Assembly (NCBI RefSeq): GCF_002259405.1 | Contig: NZ_NPFW01000006.1 | Location: 124,001 to 188,000, forward strand | Origin: Rhodococcus sp. 14-2483-1-2 | Lineage (GTDB): Bacteria > Actinomycetota > Actinomycetes > Mycobacteriales > Mycobacteriaceae | Length of the DNA stretch: 64,000 bases | Direction of reading: 5' to 3' | In this document: positions 38,341 to 47,501 of the stretch, piece after piece | Layout: each line of letters opens with the position of its first letter | Numbering within the stretch: position 1 is the stretch's first letter | Notes under the pieces: model-generated | The model's database searches: none | Told to the model about the DNA's origin: nothing | Seen by the model: the letters and a program-made list of their open reading frames with translations, nothing else | Program-made: the position numbers and the translations under genes

Positions 38341-40001
38341 TGCGACACCTCGTCGGTCAGTAGTGCATCCGGGATCGACGCGATGAACACTGCGCCTCCT
38401 CGTTCGTTCTCCTCGGTGATCTGCCCACCGACATCGGCCAGCGTCACGTCGCCACCGCGGGTGCGCGCGATCTGCCGGCTCAGCGCCAGTCCCACTCCTC
38501 GACCGCCGGGCGAGTCGGCCGTCGACTTGGTCGAGACTCCCTCCACGAACACCTGATCGAGCTCCAGGTTCACCCCGTCGCCGGAATCGACGACCACGAT
38601 GTGCAGGGTCGAACCGTCCTGCACCAGTTCCACTTCCACCTCGGCCGGCCGCCTGACTCCCAGCCTGGCAGCATCGATCGCGTTGTCGACGAGATTGCCC
38701 AGCACAGTCGTCACGTCGACCGGAACGGCCACCTCTCCCCCGACCCAGGTGTTCTCGCCCAACACCATTCGGACTCCGCTCTCGCGGGCGTGCGCGGCTT
38801 TGGCCGTCAGGAACGACCGCAGATAGGCGTCGGCCACGGCATCGATACCCTCGACGGTTTCCGATCTCGGCCCCACCCCGAGAATCTCGTCGATGTACTG
38901 CGACGCACGGTCCGGGTGACCTTCGTGCAGCAGTCCGCTGACCAGGTGCATCCGGTTCGCGAACTCGTGGCGTTGGGCCCGCAGCACCGCCGACATGGAC
39001 TGCACCGCGTCGAGCTGACGCGTCAGTGTCTCCACGTCGGTCCGGTCACGCACGGTCAGCACCGTGCCCAGATTGCGATTGTCACGCAGCACTTTTCGGG
39101 CGGAGGCGATGACGACCACCTCGTCCACGGCGGCGAGTACCGGCTCGGACGTCGGGGATTCGATGACTTCGAGCAGCCTCGGGGTCAGGCCGATGTCCTC
39201 GATGCGCATCCCCGGCTTACCATCGATCGAGAGCAGGGTGCGCGCCTCGTCGTTGACGACCGTGACGACTCCGTCGGGGTCGATGGCGACCACACCCTCG
39301 CCGATGCCGTGCAGCACCGCTTCCTGTTCACGGACCAGTTCGGCGAGCTCCTCCGGCTCGAGCCCCAGCGTCAGCCGCTTCCACCTGCGCGCAAGCAGAG
39401 TCGAGCCGATCAGCCCGAGCAGCAGCACGGCACCGGTCACCAACGCGCCGTTGATCAGATCCTTCACCAGCTCGGTGCGCACGGCCGTGGTCGAGATACC
39501 GACACTCACTTCGCCGATCACCAGGTCGGTCGAACCGAGCGCCAGCACAGGCACTTTCGCGCGTACGGAGTCGCCCAGGGTGCCGCGCTCCTGTTCGACC
39601 ACCTCGTTGCCGGCCAACGCCCCCGACGGATCGGTACTCACCCGCTGACCGAGCACCGTCGGATCGGGGTGCGCCAACCGCAGACCCCGATCATCGGTGA
39701 TGACGACGAACAGCGCGTCGGTGCGATTTCGGGCTCCCTCGGCCGCACGCTGCAATGCCCCGCCCGCCAACACTCCCGCGGGCGCGGCATCGGTGCCCGC
39801 GGTGTCGACCGCCGAGAACTGCTCGACGAGCGAGCGCACCTCCGGGTCCGACGCCACCGTCCGGGCGACCGCGAGCGCACGTTCGCCGTACTCCTCGCTC
39901 GCCTGCCTGCCACTGCTGATCGCGAACACCCCGAACGCCACTGCCAGGGCCACCGCCACCAGCGCTGCCTGCAACAACAGCACCTGGGTCCTCAATCGCA
40001 C
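38337..40001 (-). CDS. CitA/DcuS-type sensor histidine kinase
   Basis: A 554-residue sensor with membrane helices near residues 5-27 and 180-200 enclosing an extracytoplasmic PDC-like ligand domain (VASDPEVRSLVEQF, LRLAHPDPTVLGQ), then a PAS domain (GIGEGVVAIDPDGVV) and an HPK7-type kinase core (RAQRHEFANRMHLVSGLL with the phospho-His, LGNLVDNAIDAA as N box, SGDGVNLEL and GGRGVGLALSR as G boxes). The ligand class in this family is citrate or C4-dicarboxylates. It is divergent from CitMHS with 168 bases between and coupled to the response regulator. Confidence 0.93.
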   Translation of the reverse strand: MRLRTQVLLLQAALVAVALAVAFGVFAISSGRQASEEYGERALAVARTVASDPEVRSLVEQFSAVDTAGTDAAPAGVLAGGALQRAAEGARNRTDALFVVITDDRGLRLAHPDPTVLGQRVSTDPSGALAGNEVVEQERGTLGDSVRAKVPVLALGSTDLVIGEVSVGISTTAVRTELVKDLINGALVTGAVLLLGLIGSTLLARRWKRLTLGLEPEELAELVREQEAVLHGIGEGVVAIDPDGVVTVVNDEARTLLSIDGKPGMRIEDIGLTPRLLEVIESPTSEPVLAAVDEVVVIASARKVLRDNRNLGTVLTVRDRTDVETLTRQLDAVQSMSAVLRAQRHEFANRMHLVSGLLHEGHPDRASQYIDEILGVGPRSETVEGIDAVADAYLRSFLTAKAAHARESGVRMVLGENTWVGGEVAVPVDVTTVLGNLVDNAIDAARLGVRRPAEVEVELVQDGSTLHIVVVDSGDGVNLELDQVFVEGVSTKSTADSPGGRGVGLALSRQIARTRGGDVTLADVGGQITEENERGGAVFIASIPDALLTDEVSQ

Positions 40002-40091
40002 CCACCCAGGCTATGCGCCGGGCGGGCTCGAGCACAATGCGCAAAAGGCTCTTTACGTTGCTTGCGCGGGTAGTGCGCACAACAGCGACCC

Positions 40092-40121
40092 TGTGATGCC
40101 GGTTACGTAACTTCAGTCACA
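40092..40121. promoter_or_regulatory. 30-bp composite dyad in front of the citrate transporter
   Basis: TGTGA and TCACA arms are arranged symmetrically around the perfect palindrome GTTACGTAAC (40102-40111), each 5 bases from it, with one shared centre. It lies in the 168-base divergent region between the kinase and CitMHS genes. It is a candidate binding site for the CitB-like regulator or a CRP-like protein. Confidence 0.55.
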
Positions 40122-40169
40122 CACGCAGTCCAACCGGACCCACCTCACACATTCGAGAAGGAGTGCACG

Positions 40170-41555
40170 ATGTTGGTGATACTCGGCTTCCTCATGGTAG
40201 CCGCCTTCATGTTCTTGATCTTGACCAAGAGAGCCACGCCCGTCGTCGCACTCACCCTCGTACCCGTCATCTTCGGCCTGCTGGCAGGCGCTGGGCTCGG
40301 CATCGGTGACATGATCACCGACGGCATCAAGTCCCTGGCCCCCACCGCGGCGCTGCTGTTCTTCGCCATCATCTTCTTCGGAATCATGATCGACGTCGGA
40401 CTGTTCGACCCACTGGTGCGCGGCATTCTGCGCCTGGTACGCAACGACCCGATGAAACTCGTTGTCGGAACTGCCATTCTGGCCATGGTCGTCTCGCTGG
40501 ACGGCGACGGCTCCACGACGTTCATCATCGTGACGTCCGCCCTGCTGCCGCTCTATCTCAAACTCGGTGTCAGCCCGGTGATCCTGACGGTCGTTGCCGG
40601 TCTCGCCAACGGCACGATGAACATCATTCCGTGGGGCGGCCCGACGGTTCGCGCTGCTTCCGCTCTCGGCATCTCCCCCTCCGACGTCTTCGTTCCCATG
40701 GTCCCCTCGATGATCGTCGGCCTGATCATCGTGCTGCTCTTCGCCGTTCACCTGGGCATCATGGAGCGCCGTCGCATCGGCAAGCTGATCTACGAACCAG
40801 AACTGGTGGCCTCCGGTGGCGGCGGCAGTATCCGTAAGGGCGGCAAGGGCGGCAGTGGCTCCGGCACCGGCGGATCGAACGACTCCGGCGAATCGGGTCA
40901 GTTCTTCGACGGCCTCGACCCCAATCGCGACACCCTGCGTCCGAAGTTGCTGTGGTTCAACGCCGCTCTGACGGTCATCCTGCTCGTCATCCTCGTCATG
41001 GACATCCTGCCCATCCCGGTGCTGTTCATGATCGCCGCCTCCATTGCGCTGACGGTCAACTTCCCCAAGGTCAAGGAGCAGGGCGACGCGATCGCCCGGC
41101 ACTCGTCCTCCATCGTCTCGGTGGTCGCCATGGTGCTCGCCGCGGCAATTCTGACGGGTGTGTTCCAGGGCACCGGCATGGTCGAGGCCATGGCCGAGTG
41201 GTTGCTCAACGTCATCCCGTCCGGCATGGGCCCGTACCTGGCCGTCATCACCGGCATCCTGAGCATTCCGCTGACGTTCTTCATGACCAACGACGCCTTC
41301 TACTTCGGCATCCTCCCGGTGTTGACCGAGACGGCGAGCAAGTACGGCATCGACCCGGTCGAGATGGCCCGTGCATCGATCACCGGTCAGCCCGTCCACC
41401 TGCAGAGCCCGCTGGTTCCGGCCATCCTGCTGCTCGTCACCCTCGCCGGAGTGTCGCTGGCCGATCACCACAAGAAGGTCCTGTGGCGAGCGGTGGTCGT
41501 CTCCCTCGCGATGCTGGCCGTCGGCATCGTCCTCGGCCAGATCCCGTTCGGCTGA
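40170..41555 (+). CDS. CitMHS-family metal-citrate transporter
   Basis: A 461-residue membrane protein of the CitMHS/arsenite-permease fold: repeated hydrophobic segments, conserved FFGIMIDVGLFDPLVRGILR and VSLDGDGSTTFIIVTSALLPL, and TFFMTNDAFYFGILPV near the C terminus. A Gly/Ser-rich cytoplasmic linker (around residues 217-240) joins the two halves. It takes up citrate complexed with a divalent metal. An AAGGAG ribosome site precedes the ATG. It leads an operon with the UspA and AbrB-family genes and is divergent from the CitAB-type sensors that probably control it. Confidence 0.93.
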   Translation: MLVILGFLMVAAFMFLILTKRATPVVALTLVPVIFGLLAGAGLGIGDMITDGIKSLAPTAALLFFAIIFFGIMIDVGLFDPLVRGILRLVRNDPMKLVVGTAILAMVVSLDGDGSTTFIIVTSALLPLYLKLGVSPVILTVVAGLANGTMNIIPWGGPTVRAASALGISPSDVFVPMVPSMIVGLIIVLLFAVHLGIMERRRIGKLIYEPELVASGGGGSIRKGGKGGSGSGTGGSNDSGESGQFFDGLDPNRDTLRPKLLWFNAALTVILLVILVMDILPIPVLFMIAASIALTVNFPKVKEQGDAIARHSSSIVSVVAMVLAAAILTGVFQGTGMVEAMAEWLLNVIPSGMGPYLAVITGILSIPLTFFMTNDAFYFGILPVLTETASKYGIDPVEMARASITGQPVHLQSPLVPAILLLVTLAGVSLADHHKKVLWRAVVVSLAMLAVGIVLGQIPFG

Positions 41556-41588
41556 TCCCCCACCCCACCTCGCGTAGGAGAAATCGTC

Positions 41589-41999
41589 ATGACTGTCGGC
41601 GTACTGCACAACAATTCACCCGAGGGCCGCGCAGCACTGGCGGCCGCCGTTCGAGAAGCACGCATTCGTGAGACGGACCTCGTCGTCCTGCACGCGCTGT
41701 CGGGATCGGCCGAACCGTCCGCTGAGGCGGCCGAGACGCAGGCAGTATCCACGTCGGTGGAGACCGCTCTGGCCGACATCGACCATGCCGACACCGTCAG
41801 CTGGACCGTGGCGGTGGGCAGGCCCGATCCCGATGCCGTCAACACCCTGCTGACACTGGTCGAGGAGCAGAAGTCCGAGATCCTGGTCGTCGGGTCGCGC
41901 CACCGTTCGGCCGTCGGCAAGTTCCTGATGGGACAGACGATTCAGCGTCTGCTGCTCGAGATCCCGGTCCCGGTTCTGCTCGTCAAGTCCGGGGCGTGA
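41589..41999 (+). CDS. UspA-domain protein
   Basis: A single-domain universal stress protein of 136 residues. The C-terminal ATP-binding pattern appears as VVGSRHRSAVGKFLMGQTIQRLL followed by IPVPVLLVK. AGGAG precedes the ATG by 9 bases. It lies 33 bases after CitMHS in the same operon; UspA proteins often sit beside transporters, perhaps tuning them. Its stop overlaps the next start (GTGA). Confidence 0.9.
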   Translation: MTVGVLHNNSPEGRAALAAAVREARIRETDLVVLHALSGSAEPSAEAAETQAVSTSVETALADIDHADTVSWTVAVGRPDPDAVNTLLTLVEEQKSEILVVGSRHRSAVGKFLMGQTIQRLLLEIPVPVLLVKSGA

Positions 42000-43117
42000 G
42001 CGTCTCCGACCGAGCTACGACAGTGTTGCGGCACAGCCTCCGATGGATCGGCCTCGCGGCCGTATCCGTCGGGGGCTGGGCCCTTTTCGCGTCGCTGGGA
42101 CTCACGGCACCGTCACTGTTCGCGGCTCTCGTCGTCGCCGTGATCTTCGCGCTCACCGGCCTCGGACCCGCGGCCGTCCCCCGTCCGTTGTCGATGGCTG
42201 CGCAGGGGACCCTGGCGGTGACGATCGGTCTGATGCTCGACACCGAAACACTCGGTGCGTTGGGCGAGAACTGGATTCCCGCCGTTCTCGTCGGCGCGGG
42301 GACGCTGGTCGTCAGCGCCGGCTGTGGTGCTCTGCTGGCTCTTCATCGCGATGTCGACCCGGTCACCGGAGCCTTGTCCCTGATCGCCGGTGGCGCAACG
42401 GGTCTGGTCTCCATCGCCCGTGAACTCGGCGGCGACGAGCGGATCGTCGCAGTGGTCCAATACCTGCGTGTCGCACTCGTGGTGGTCACGATGCCCCTGA
42501 TCGTCACGTTCGCCTTCCACACCGACACCGGCGGTGCGACCGACTCGACGGAGCAATCGACGACGCCGTGGTATCTCGGTACGGCATTTCTGCTCGGAGC
42601 CGTTGTCGTCGGAATCGTGCTCGCGCGTCTGATCAGACTCCCGGCACCGGCGACACTCGGACCGCTGATCGTGGCGGGCGCATGCGAACTGCTCGGGTGG
42701 CCCGTGGACATCTCGGTGCCCACGGTCCTGCTGCCGGTGGCGTTCATCGTCATCGGATGGCAAGCGGGACTTGCCTTCACGACCGCGAGCCTGCGGGCGA
42801 TCGGTCGTATCTTTCCGTGGGCGGCGCTGTTGGTTCTCTCGATCGGCCTGGTGTGCGCGCTGTTCGGTTGGGCGCTCTCCGCCATCACCGGCGTGAGCAT
42901 GCTGACCGGTTACCTGGCCACCACACCCGGCGGGCTGGCCGCCGTGCTCGCGGTGTCTGCGACGACCGGATCGGACGTCACCTTCGTGGCCTGCGTTCAG
43001 GTGATTCGGCTGGTGTCGATGCTCGTCGCCGCTCCACTCGCGGCAGCCGCGTACACGAAGCTGGCCGAACGCAAGAAGGCCAGGACGACCAGTGAATCAA
43101 CCGTCGGAGCGGGGTAA
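41996..43117 (+). CDS. AbrB-family membrane protein (PF05145 type)
   Basis: A 373-residue hydrophobic protein with about ten membrane segments made of two similar halves: GLMLDTETLGALGENWIPAVLVGAGTLVVSAG in the first and GWQAGLAFTTASLRAIGRIFPWAALLVL in the second, with LIAGGATGLVSIARELGGDERIVAVVQYLRV and TTPGGLAAVLAVSATTGSDVTFVACVQVIRL as matching segments. The family is often annotated AbrB or ammonia monooxygenase, but it is a membrane protein, possibly a transporter, of unproven function. It starts with GTG overlapping the UspA stop. Its final 21 bases overlap the convergent kinase gene. Confidence 0.8.
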   Translation: MSVSDRATTVLRHSLRWIGLAAVSVGGWALFASLGLTAPSLFAALVVAVIFALTGLGPAAVPRPLSMAAQGTLAVTIGLMLDTETLGALGENWIPAVLVGAGTLVVSAGCGALLALHRDVDPVTGALSLIAGGATGLVSIARELGGDERIVAVVQYLRVALVVVTMPLIVTFAFHTDTGGATDSTEQSTTPWYLGTAFLLGAVVVGIVLARLIRLPAPATLGPLIVAGACELLGWPVDISVPTVLLPVAFIVIGWQAGLAFTTASLRAIGRIFPWAALLVLSIGLVCALFGWALSAITGVSMLTGYLATTPGGLAAVLAVSATTGSDVTFVACVQVIRLVSMLVAAPLAAAAYTKLAERKKARTTSESTVGAG

Positions 43118-44509
43118 TTCGACCCGGAAGGTCGCGCCCTGCCCGGGGACGCTCTGCACGCGTACGGTGCCGCGGTGAGCAGCGACCAGCGCCGCGACGA
43201 TCGACAGGCCGAGTCCGCTGCCGCCGCTCTCCCTGGTCCGCGAGGAATCGGCTCGATAGAAGCGCTCGAAGACGTGCGCAGCCTCCTCCTCTCGCAGACC
43301 CGGTCCGGTGTCCTGCACCTCGAGCAGCACCGAAGACTGGGTGGTCCCGACACACACGGTGATCGACGCGGATTCGGGCGTGTGCCGAACTGCGTTTCCG
43401 ACGAGGTTCGCGAGTACCTGCCGCAGCCGGGCATCGTCACCGTCGACCTCGGGAATCCCCGGTCCCGCCAACACTTTCAACGAGATGTCTCGCTGGGGTG
43501 AGACTGCCTTCGCGTCGTGCACGGCATCGGCGGCGATGGTGAGCAGATCGACTCGGCGGACCTCTAGGGGTCGTTGGGCGTCGAGGCGCGCGAGCATCAG
43601 CAGGTCTTCGACGAGCAGTCCCATGCGCGCCGACTCGCCCTCGATTCGGTTCATCAGCAAGGCGATGTCGCTCATCGCACCTTGTCGGTACAGCTCGGCG
43701 AACCCGCGGATGGTCGTCAGCGGCGTCCGTAGTTCGTGACTGGCGTCGGCGACGAAGCGGCGCATCCGATCCTCGGACGCACGTGCCGCCTCCTCCGAGG
43801 CCGCGGTTGCGGCGAAGGCCCGCTGGATCTGCGAGAGCATGCCGTTCAGGGCCGCCGACAGTCGGCCCACCTCGGTCTTCTCACTCCATTCGGGCACTCG
43901 GCGATGCAGATCCCCGGCAGCGATGGCCGCAGCAGTCGTCTCCACCTCCCGCAACGGTCGCAGACTGCGCCGCACCACGAAGTAGGCGATCACGGCCAGG
44001 GCGAGCAAGACCGCCGCGCCGATGTAGAACTGAAGTACCACGAGCCTGCTGACGGTCTGCTGGTTGGCGTTGAGCGACATTCCCACGGTGGTGGAGCCCT
44101 CGTTGTTGGTCACCGTGATCACCCGCCACTCCTTCGCCGGGTCACCCTCGGAACCGACGGTCGTCGGGACTGCCGACGGAGTACCCGACAGATCCGGAAC
44201 ATCCTCGGCCACATCGTTGATCGGGCCGCGGACGGTACCGTCGTTGGCCACCGAGCGAACGAAGAAGTTGGACGGCGGACGACCGGGGTTCGGCTCGTCC
44301 ACGGGTGGGAGCGGGCGGGCGTCGGGTTGCGCCCAACCACGGGACGCCTCGATCAGTTGACTGTCCAGGCGACGCATCAGTGACGTCTCGAGCGACGACG
44401 TCACCGCCACTCCCGACGCCAACAGACCCAGCCCGACCAGGAGCAGCAACGCTGCCACCAAGGTGAAACGCAGCGGCAGACTTCGAATCCGACCTCGAAT
44501 GGCCGTCAC
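43097..44509 (-). CDS. OmpR-partner sensor histidine kinase (TrcS/CutS-like)
   Basis: A 470-residue kinase: membrane helix near residues 14-36, an extracytoplasmic sensor region, a second helix near 155-178, HAMP domain, then the HisKA core FVADASHELRTPLTTIRG with the phospho-His and an HATPase domain (LANLVGNAVRHTP, DTGPGLREEEAAHVFERFYR, GGSGLGLSIV). The signal is unknown. It is coupled to the upstream response regulator gene by a 4-base overlap. Confidence 0.93.
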   Translation of the reverse strand: MTAIRGRIRSLPLRFTLVAALLLLVGLGLLASGVAVTSSLETSLMRRLDSQLIEASRGWAQPDARPLPPVDEPNPGRPPSNFFVRSVANDGTVRGPINDVAEDVPDLSGTPSAVPTTVGSEGDPAKEWRVITVTNNEGSTTVGMSLNANQQTVSRLVVLQFYIGAAVLLALAVIAYFVVRRSLRPLREVETTAAAIAAGDLHRRVPEWSEKTEVGRLSAALNGMLSQIQRAFAATAASEEAARASEDRMRRFVADASHELRTPLTTIRGFAELYRQGAMSDIALLMNRIEGESARMGLLVEDLLMLARLDAQRPLEVRRVDLLTIAADAVHDAKAVSPQRDISLKVLAGPGIPEVDGDDARLRQVLANLVGNAVRHTPESASITVCVGTTQSSVLLEVQDTGPGLREEEAAHVFERFYRADSSRTRESGGSGLGLSIVAALVAAHRGTVRVQSVPGQGATFRVELPRSDG

Positions 44510-45216
44510 CGCGGCTGGCGCATCACGTAGCCGACTCCCCGCAGCGTGTGGATCAACCGGGTGTCACCCGTGTCGACCTTGCGACGCAGATACGACACGT
44601 ACGACTCCACCACTCCCACTTCACCGCCGAAGTCGTAGTGCCACACGTGATCGAGAATGCGCGGCTTGCTCAGCACGGTGCCCGCATTGACCATGAAGTA
44701 CCGCAGCAACGTGAATTCGGTGGGCGAGAGCGAGACCGGCTCGCCCGCCTTCCACACCTCGTGAGTGTCGTCGTCGAGTTCGATGTCCGCGAACGCAACT
44801 CGTGACGGCTGCATGTCCTCGCTCTTGCCCGATCGACGCAGGATGACCCGGAGCCGGGCCACCACCTCTTCGAGCGAGAACGGCTTGGTGACGTAGTCGT
44901 CCGCACCGAGGGTCAGTCCGGTCACCTTGTCCTCCACCGAGTCTCGCGCGGTCAGGAACAGGGCGGGCGCATCGATTCCGTCCGCCCGCAGCCGGCGAAG
45001 CAGACCGAAGCCGTCCATGCCGGGCATCATCACGTCGAGGATGAGAGCCTCGGGCCTGAAGTTGCGCGCCTTGTCGAGTGCCTCGGGACCGGACGACGCC
45101 GTCGCCACCTCGAATCCCTGGTACCTCAGGCTGACCGACAACAGCTCGACGATGGTCGGTTCGTCGTCGACGATCAGGACTCGGGCCTCGGGTGTCTCGC
45201 TCACGGTGTCCATCAT
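44506..45216 (-). CDS. OmpR/PhoB-family response regulator
   Basis: A 236-residue regulator: receiver domain (RVLIVDDEPTIVELL, phospho-Asp in LILDVMMPGMDGFG, Lys in DDYVTKPFSLEE) and a winged-helix DNA-binding domain (VSLSPTEFTLLRYF, VESYVSYLRRKVD, IHTLRGVGYVMR). It resembles the TrcR/TcrX/CseB kind. The start at ATG 45216 is preferred (a tandem ATG follows, and GTG at 45204 is also possible); the longer open frame runs into the divergent permease gene. Confidence 0.93.
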   Translation of the reverse strand: MMDTVSETPEARVLIVDDEPTIVELLSVSLRYQGFEVATASSGPEALDKARNFRPEALILDVMMPGMDGFGLLRRLRADGIDAPALFLTARDSVEDKVTGLTLGADDYVTKPFSLEEVVARLRVILRRSGKSEDMQPSRVAFADIELDDDTHEVWKAGEPVSLSPTEFTLLRYFMVNAGTVLSKPRILDHVWHYDFGGEVGVVESYVSYLRRKVDTGDTRLIHTLRGVGYVMRQPR

Positions 45217-45283
45217 CGCGCGAAAGGCTGCTCGATCGCTGCACTCTCGCTGTGAGGTTGCTGTGAGCCACCGATGAGGGGGC

Positions 45284-46300
45284 ATGATGGCAGAGATGCT
45301 CGACGCGAAGACGGACGGCCGAATCAGGACTCGGCCTCCGGTGTCATCCATGCACGTATTCGCAACTCTGCTCGTGTTGGGCATCGTCTTCGGCGCCGAC
45401 GTCGCCCGGTGGGTCGACTCGTCCCCCGCCCTGCAGACCGGAGCGACGGTGTTCACCGGGATCTTCGTGCAGGCCACACCGTTCCTGGTGCTCGGTGTAC
45501 TCGTCAGCGGAAGTATCGCCGCGTTCGTCTCGCCCGGTGTGCTGCGGAAGTTGGTGCCGAAGAACGCCACCGCTGCTGTCGGAGTGAGCGGTCTCGCGGG
45601 AATGGCGTTGCCCGGTTGTGAGTGCGGTGCCGTTCCCGTCTCGCGGCGGCTGATGGATCAGGGTGTTCCGACGTCGGCAGCTCTGGCGTTTCTGTTGTCT
45701 GCACCGGCGATCAACCCCGTCGTCCTGGTGTCCACCGCTGTGGCCTTTCCCGGTGAACCGGCGATGGTTCTCGCACGGTTCATCGGCTCGCTCGCCACCG
45801 CCCTGGTGATGGGCTGGCTGTGGACCAGGTTCGGCAAGGCCGAGTGGATCACCGCTCGACTCGTCGATCGCGGACACGACCATGGTCACTCGAAGTGGGT
45901 GACGTTCCGCGAATCGGCGCGTGCGGACCTGCTCCAGGCCGGTGCCTTCCTCGTGTTCGGTGCCGCGGCCGCCGCGCTGCTGCACCTGGTGGTTCCCGAC
46001 TGGGTGTTCGCCCATCTCGCCGGGCAGTTGCTGCTGTCGATCCTGGTGATGGCCGTCCTCGCGGTGATCCTGGCACTGTGCTCGGAGGCCGACGCATTCG
46101 TCGCGGCGAGCATGTCGATGCTGCCGCTGCTGCCGCGGTTGGTCTTCCTGGTGGTCGGACCTGCCGTCGACGTGAAGCTGATGGCGATGCAGGCGGGCAG
46201 TTTCGGACGCGGGTTCGTCGCACGCTTCGCCCCGCTGACCTTCGTCGTCGCGATCGTGTGCGCCTCGGTGAGCGGCTACGTGTTCCTGGGTGCGCGATGA
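45284..46300 (+). CDS. DUF318/UPF0718-type permease
   Basis: A 338-residue membrane protein with about eight segments. The family landmark GCECGAVPVSRRLMDQGVPTSAALAFLLSAPAINPVV (Cys pair near residues 110-112) is present, with a second acidic segment LCSEADAFVAASM. A His-rich loop (RGHDHGHSKW) could bind metal. This family pairs with TIGR03943 proteins, as here, where the next gene overlaps by 4 bases. In Bacillus the pair (ycgR-ycgQ) is zinc-repressed, so a zinc-linked role is plausible but not shown here. Confidence 0.85.
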   Translation: MMAEMLDAKTDGRIRTRPPVSSMHVFATLLVLGIVFGADVARWVDSSPALQTGATVFTGIFVQATPFLVLGVLVSGSIAAFVSPGVLRKLVPKNATAAVGVSGLAGMALPGCECGAVPVSRRLMDQGVPTSAALAFLLSAPAINPVVLVSTAVAFPGEPAMVLARFIGSLATALVMGWLWTRFGKAEWITARLVDRGHDHGHSKWVTFRESARADLLQAGAFLVFGAAAAALLHLVVPDWVFAHLAGQLLLSILVMAVLAVILALCSEADAFVAASMSMLPLLPRLVFLVVGPAVDVKLMAMQAGSFGRGFVARFAPLTFVVAIVCASVSGYVFLGAR

Positions 46301-47034
46301 AGCGCGAGGTGCAGAATCTGCTGCTACTCCTCCTCGGCGGAGCCATGGTCAAGATCTCGTGGGACGGCAGCTTTGTGCGATACGTCAAACCGTCGCTGCA
46401 TCCCTATCTACTGACCGCCGGGGTGCTGATCGTCGCCCTGGCGATCGCGTCGATCGTTGCCGACATCCGCCGCGGTGGGCCCGGCGACGACGGTCATGAT
46501 CACGATTCGCGTCCGTACTGGCTGCTCTTGGTCCCGCTCGCGGTCATCCTGTTCGTCGCACCGCCCGCGCTGGGGGTCTCGGCAGTGGGCGATCGTTCCG
46601 TCACGTCGGCGGCCGATCGTCAGAGGACAGCGTTTCCACCCCTGCCGGACGAGCGCGCGCCCGAGGTTCCACTGCTCGATGTCGTACAACGCGCGGTCAG
46701 GGACACCGAAGGCAGCCTCGACGGGCGGGAGATTCGCGTCACCGGATTCGCGGTCGCCACCGCGAACGGAGGCTCGCCGCGGGCCGACGGCACGAGAGAC
46801 GGCCTCGACCTCGCCCGCATTCTGATCATCTGTTGCGCGGCCGACGCCAGGTCCGTCCGAATCCATCTCGACGCAGGTAGCGAAGTTCTCGACGACATTC
46901 CGGACGGCACGTGGCTGCAGATCTCGGGAACCGTCGATGCTGCCACGGCGACCGAGGACACCGCATTCACACCCACGATGACCGTATCGACGGTCGAGCG
47001 AATCGAGGCACCGGCGAACACGTACGCCTACTGA
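46297..47034 (+). CDS. TIGR03943/DUF1980 family protein, partner of the permease
   Basis: A 245-residue protein with two N-terminal membrane segments (MVKISWDG then LLTAGVLIVALAIASIV), a short His-rich loop (GHDHD), a third segment near residues 72-92 and an extracytoplasmic C-terminal domain with ILIICCAADARSV (Cys-Cys-Ala near residue 182) and a late TWLQISGTVD strand, both typical of the family. It is coupled to the permease by an ATGA overlap. Function is unproven; the pairing and His clusters point to metal handling. Confidence 0.85.
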   Translation: MKREVQNLLLLLLGGAMVKISWDGSFVRYVKPSLHPYLLTAGVLIVALAIASIVADIRRGGPGDDGHDHDSRPYWLLLVPLAVILFVAPPALGVSAVGDRSVTSAADRQRTAFPPLPDERAPEVPLLDVVQRAVRDTEGSLDGREIRVTGFAVATANGGSPRADGTRDGLDLARILIICCAADARSVRIHLDAGSEVLDDIPDGTWLQISGTVDAATATEDTAFTPTMTVSTVERIEAPANTYAY

Positions 47035-47070
47035 CAACCCGAAACCCGTGGCCACCACCGGCCGAAATTG

Positions 47071-47082
47071 GTACGATCGTAC
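47071..47082. promoter_or_regulatory. Perfect 12-bp palindrome upstream of the SMR gene
   Basis: GTACGATCGTAC lies 72 bases before the SMR start, between the TIGR03943 gene and the exporter. It could be an operator for a TetR-like or similar repressor. No regulator gene is adjacent and I see no guanidine riboswitch in this leader. Confidence 0.4.
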
Positions 47083-47154
47083 AAGTCACTTCCGACAATC
47101 GGACGAGCGCACCGTACCCGAACAGCGACAAGACGGTGCAAGGAGTGATCTCTC

Positions 47155-47469
47155 ATGGCGTGGCTCATTCTCGTCGTCTCCGGCGTCCTCGAAGCGGTCT
47201 GGGCGACAGCGCTCGGTAAGTCCGAGGGCTTCACCAAACTCGGACCGTCCGTCGTCTTCGGAGTCACGGTGGTGCTCAGCATGATCGGACTCGCGATCGC
47301 GATGCGATCGCTGCCCACCGGCACCGCCTACGCCGTCTGGGTGGGAATCGGTGCCACCCTCACCGTCACGTACGCCATGATCACCGGGGCCGAATCCGCC
47401 TCGCTGCTCAAGGTTGCGCTTCTGGTCGGCATCGTCGGATGCGTCGTCGGACTGAAGGTTCTTCACTGA
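47155..47469 (+). CDS. Small multidrug resistance protein, SugE/Gdx-like
   Basis: A 104-residue protein with four membrane helices. The conserved Glu is in helix 1 (SGVLEAVWATALGKSEGFTKL, Glu13), with GTAYAVWVGIGA in helix 3. The W-A-T/GKSEGFT pattern is closer to SugE/Gdx guanidinium exporters than to EmrE. AAGGAG precedes the ATG. It works as a dual-topology dimer in the family. The only gene within 50 bases downstream is the repeat protein. Confidence 0.92.
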   Translation: MAWLILVVSGVLEAVWATALGKSEGFTKLGPSVVFGVTVVLSMIGLAIAMRSLPTGTAYAVWVGIGATLTVTYAMITGAESASLLKVALLVGIVGCVVGLKVLH

Positions 47470-47501
47470 TTTTCCGAGCTACGAGCAGTTACAGTAAAAC
47501 G

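Noticed and set aside
47035-47154. A guanidine riboswitch in front of the SugE/Gdx-like gene
   Set aside because: I could not fit any of the known guanidine aptamer consensus patterns; only a 12-base palindrome stands out. A covariance-model search would decide.
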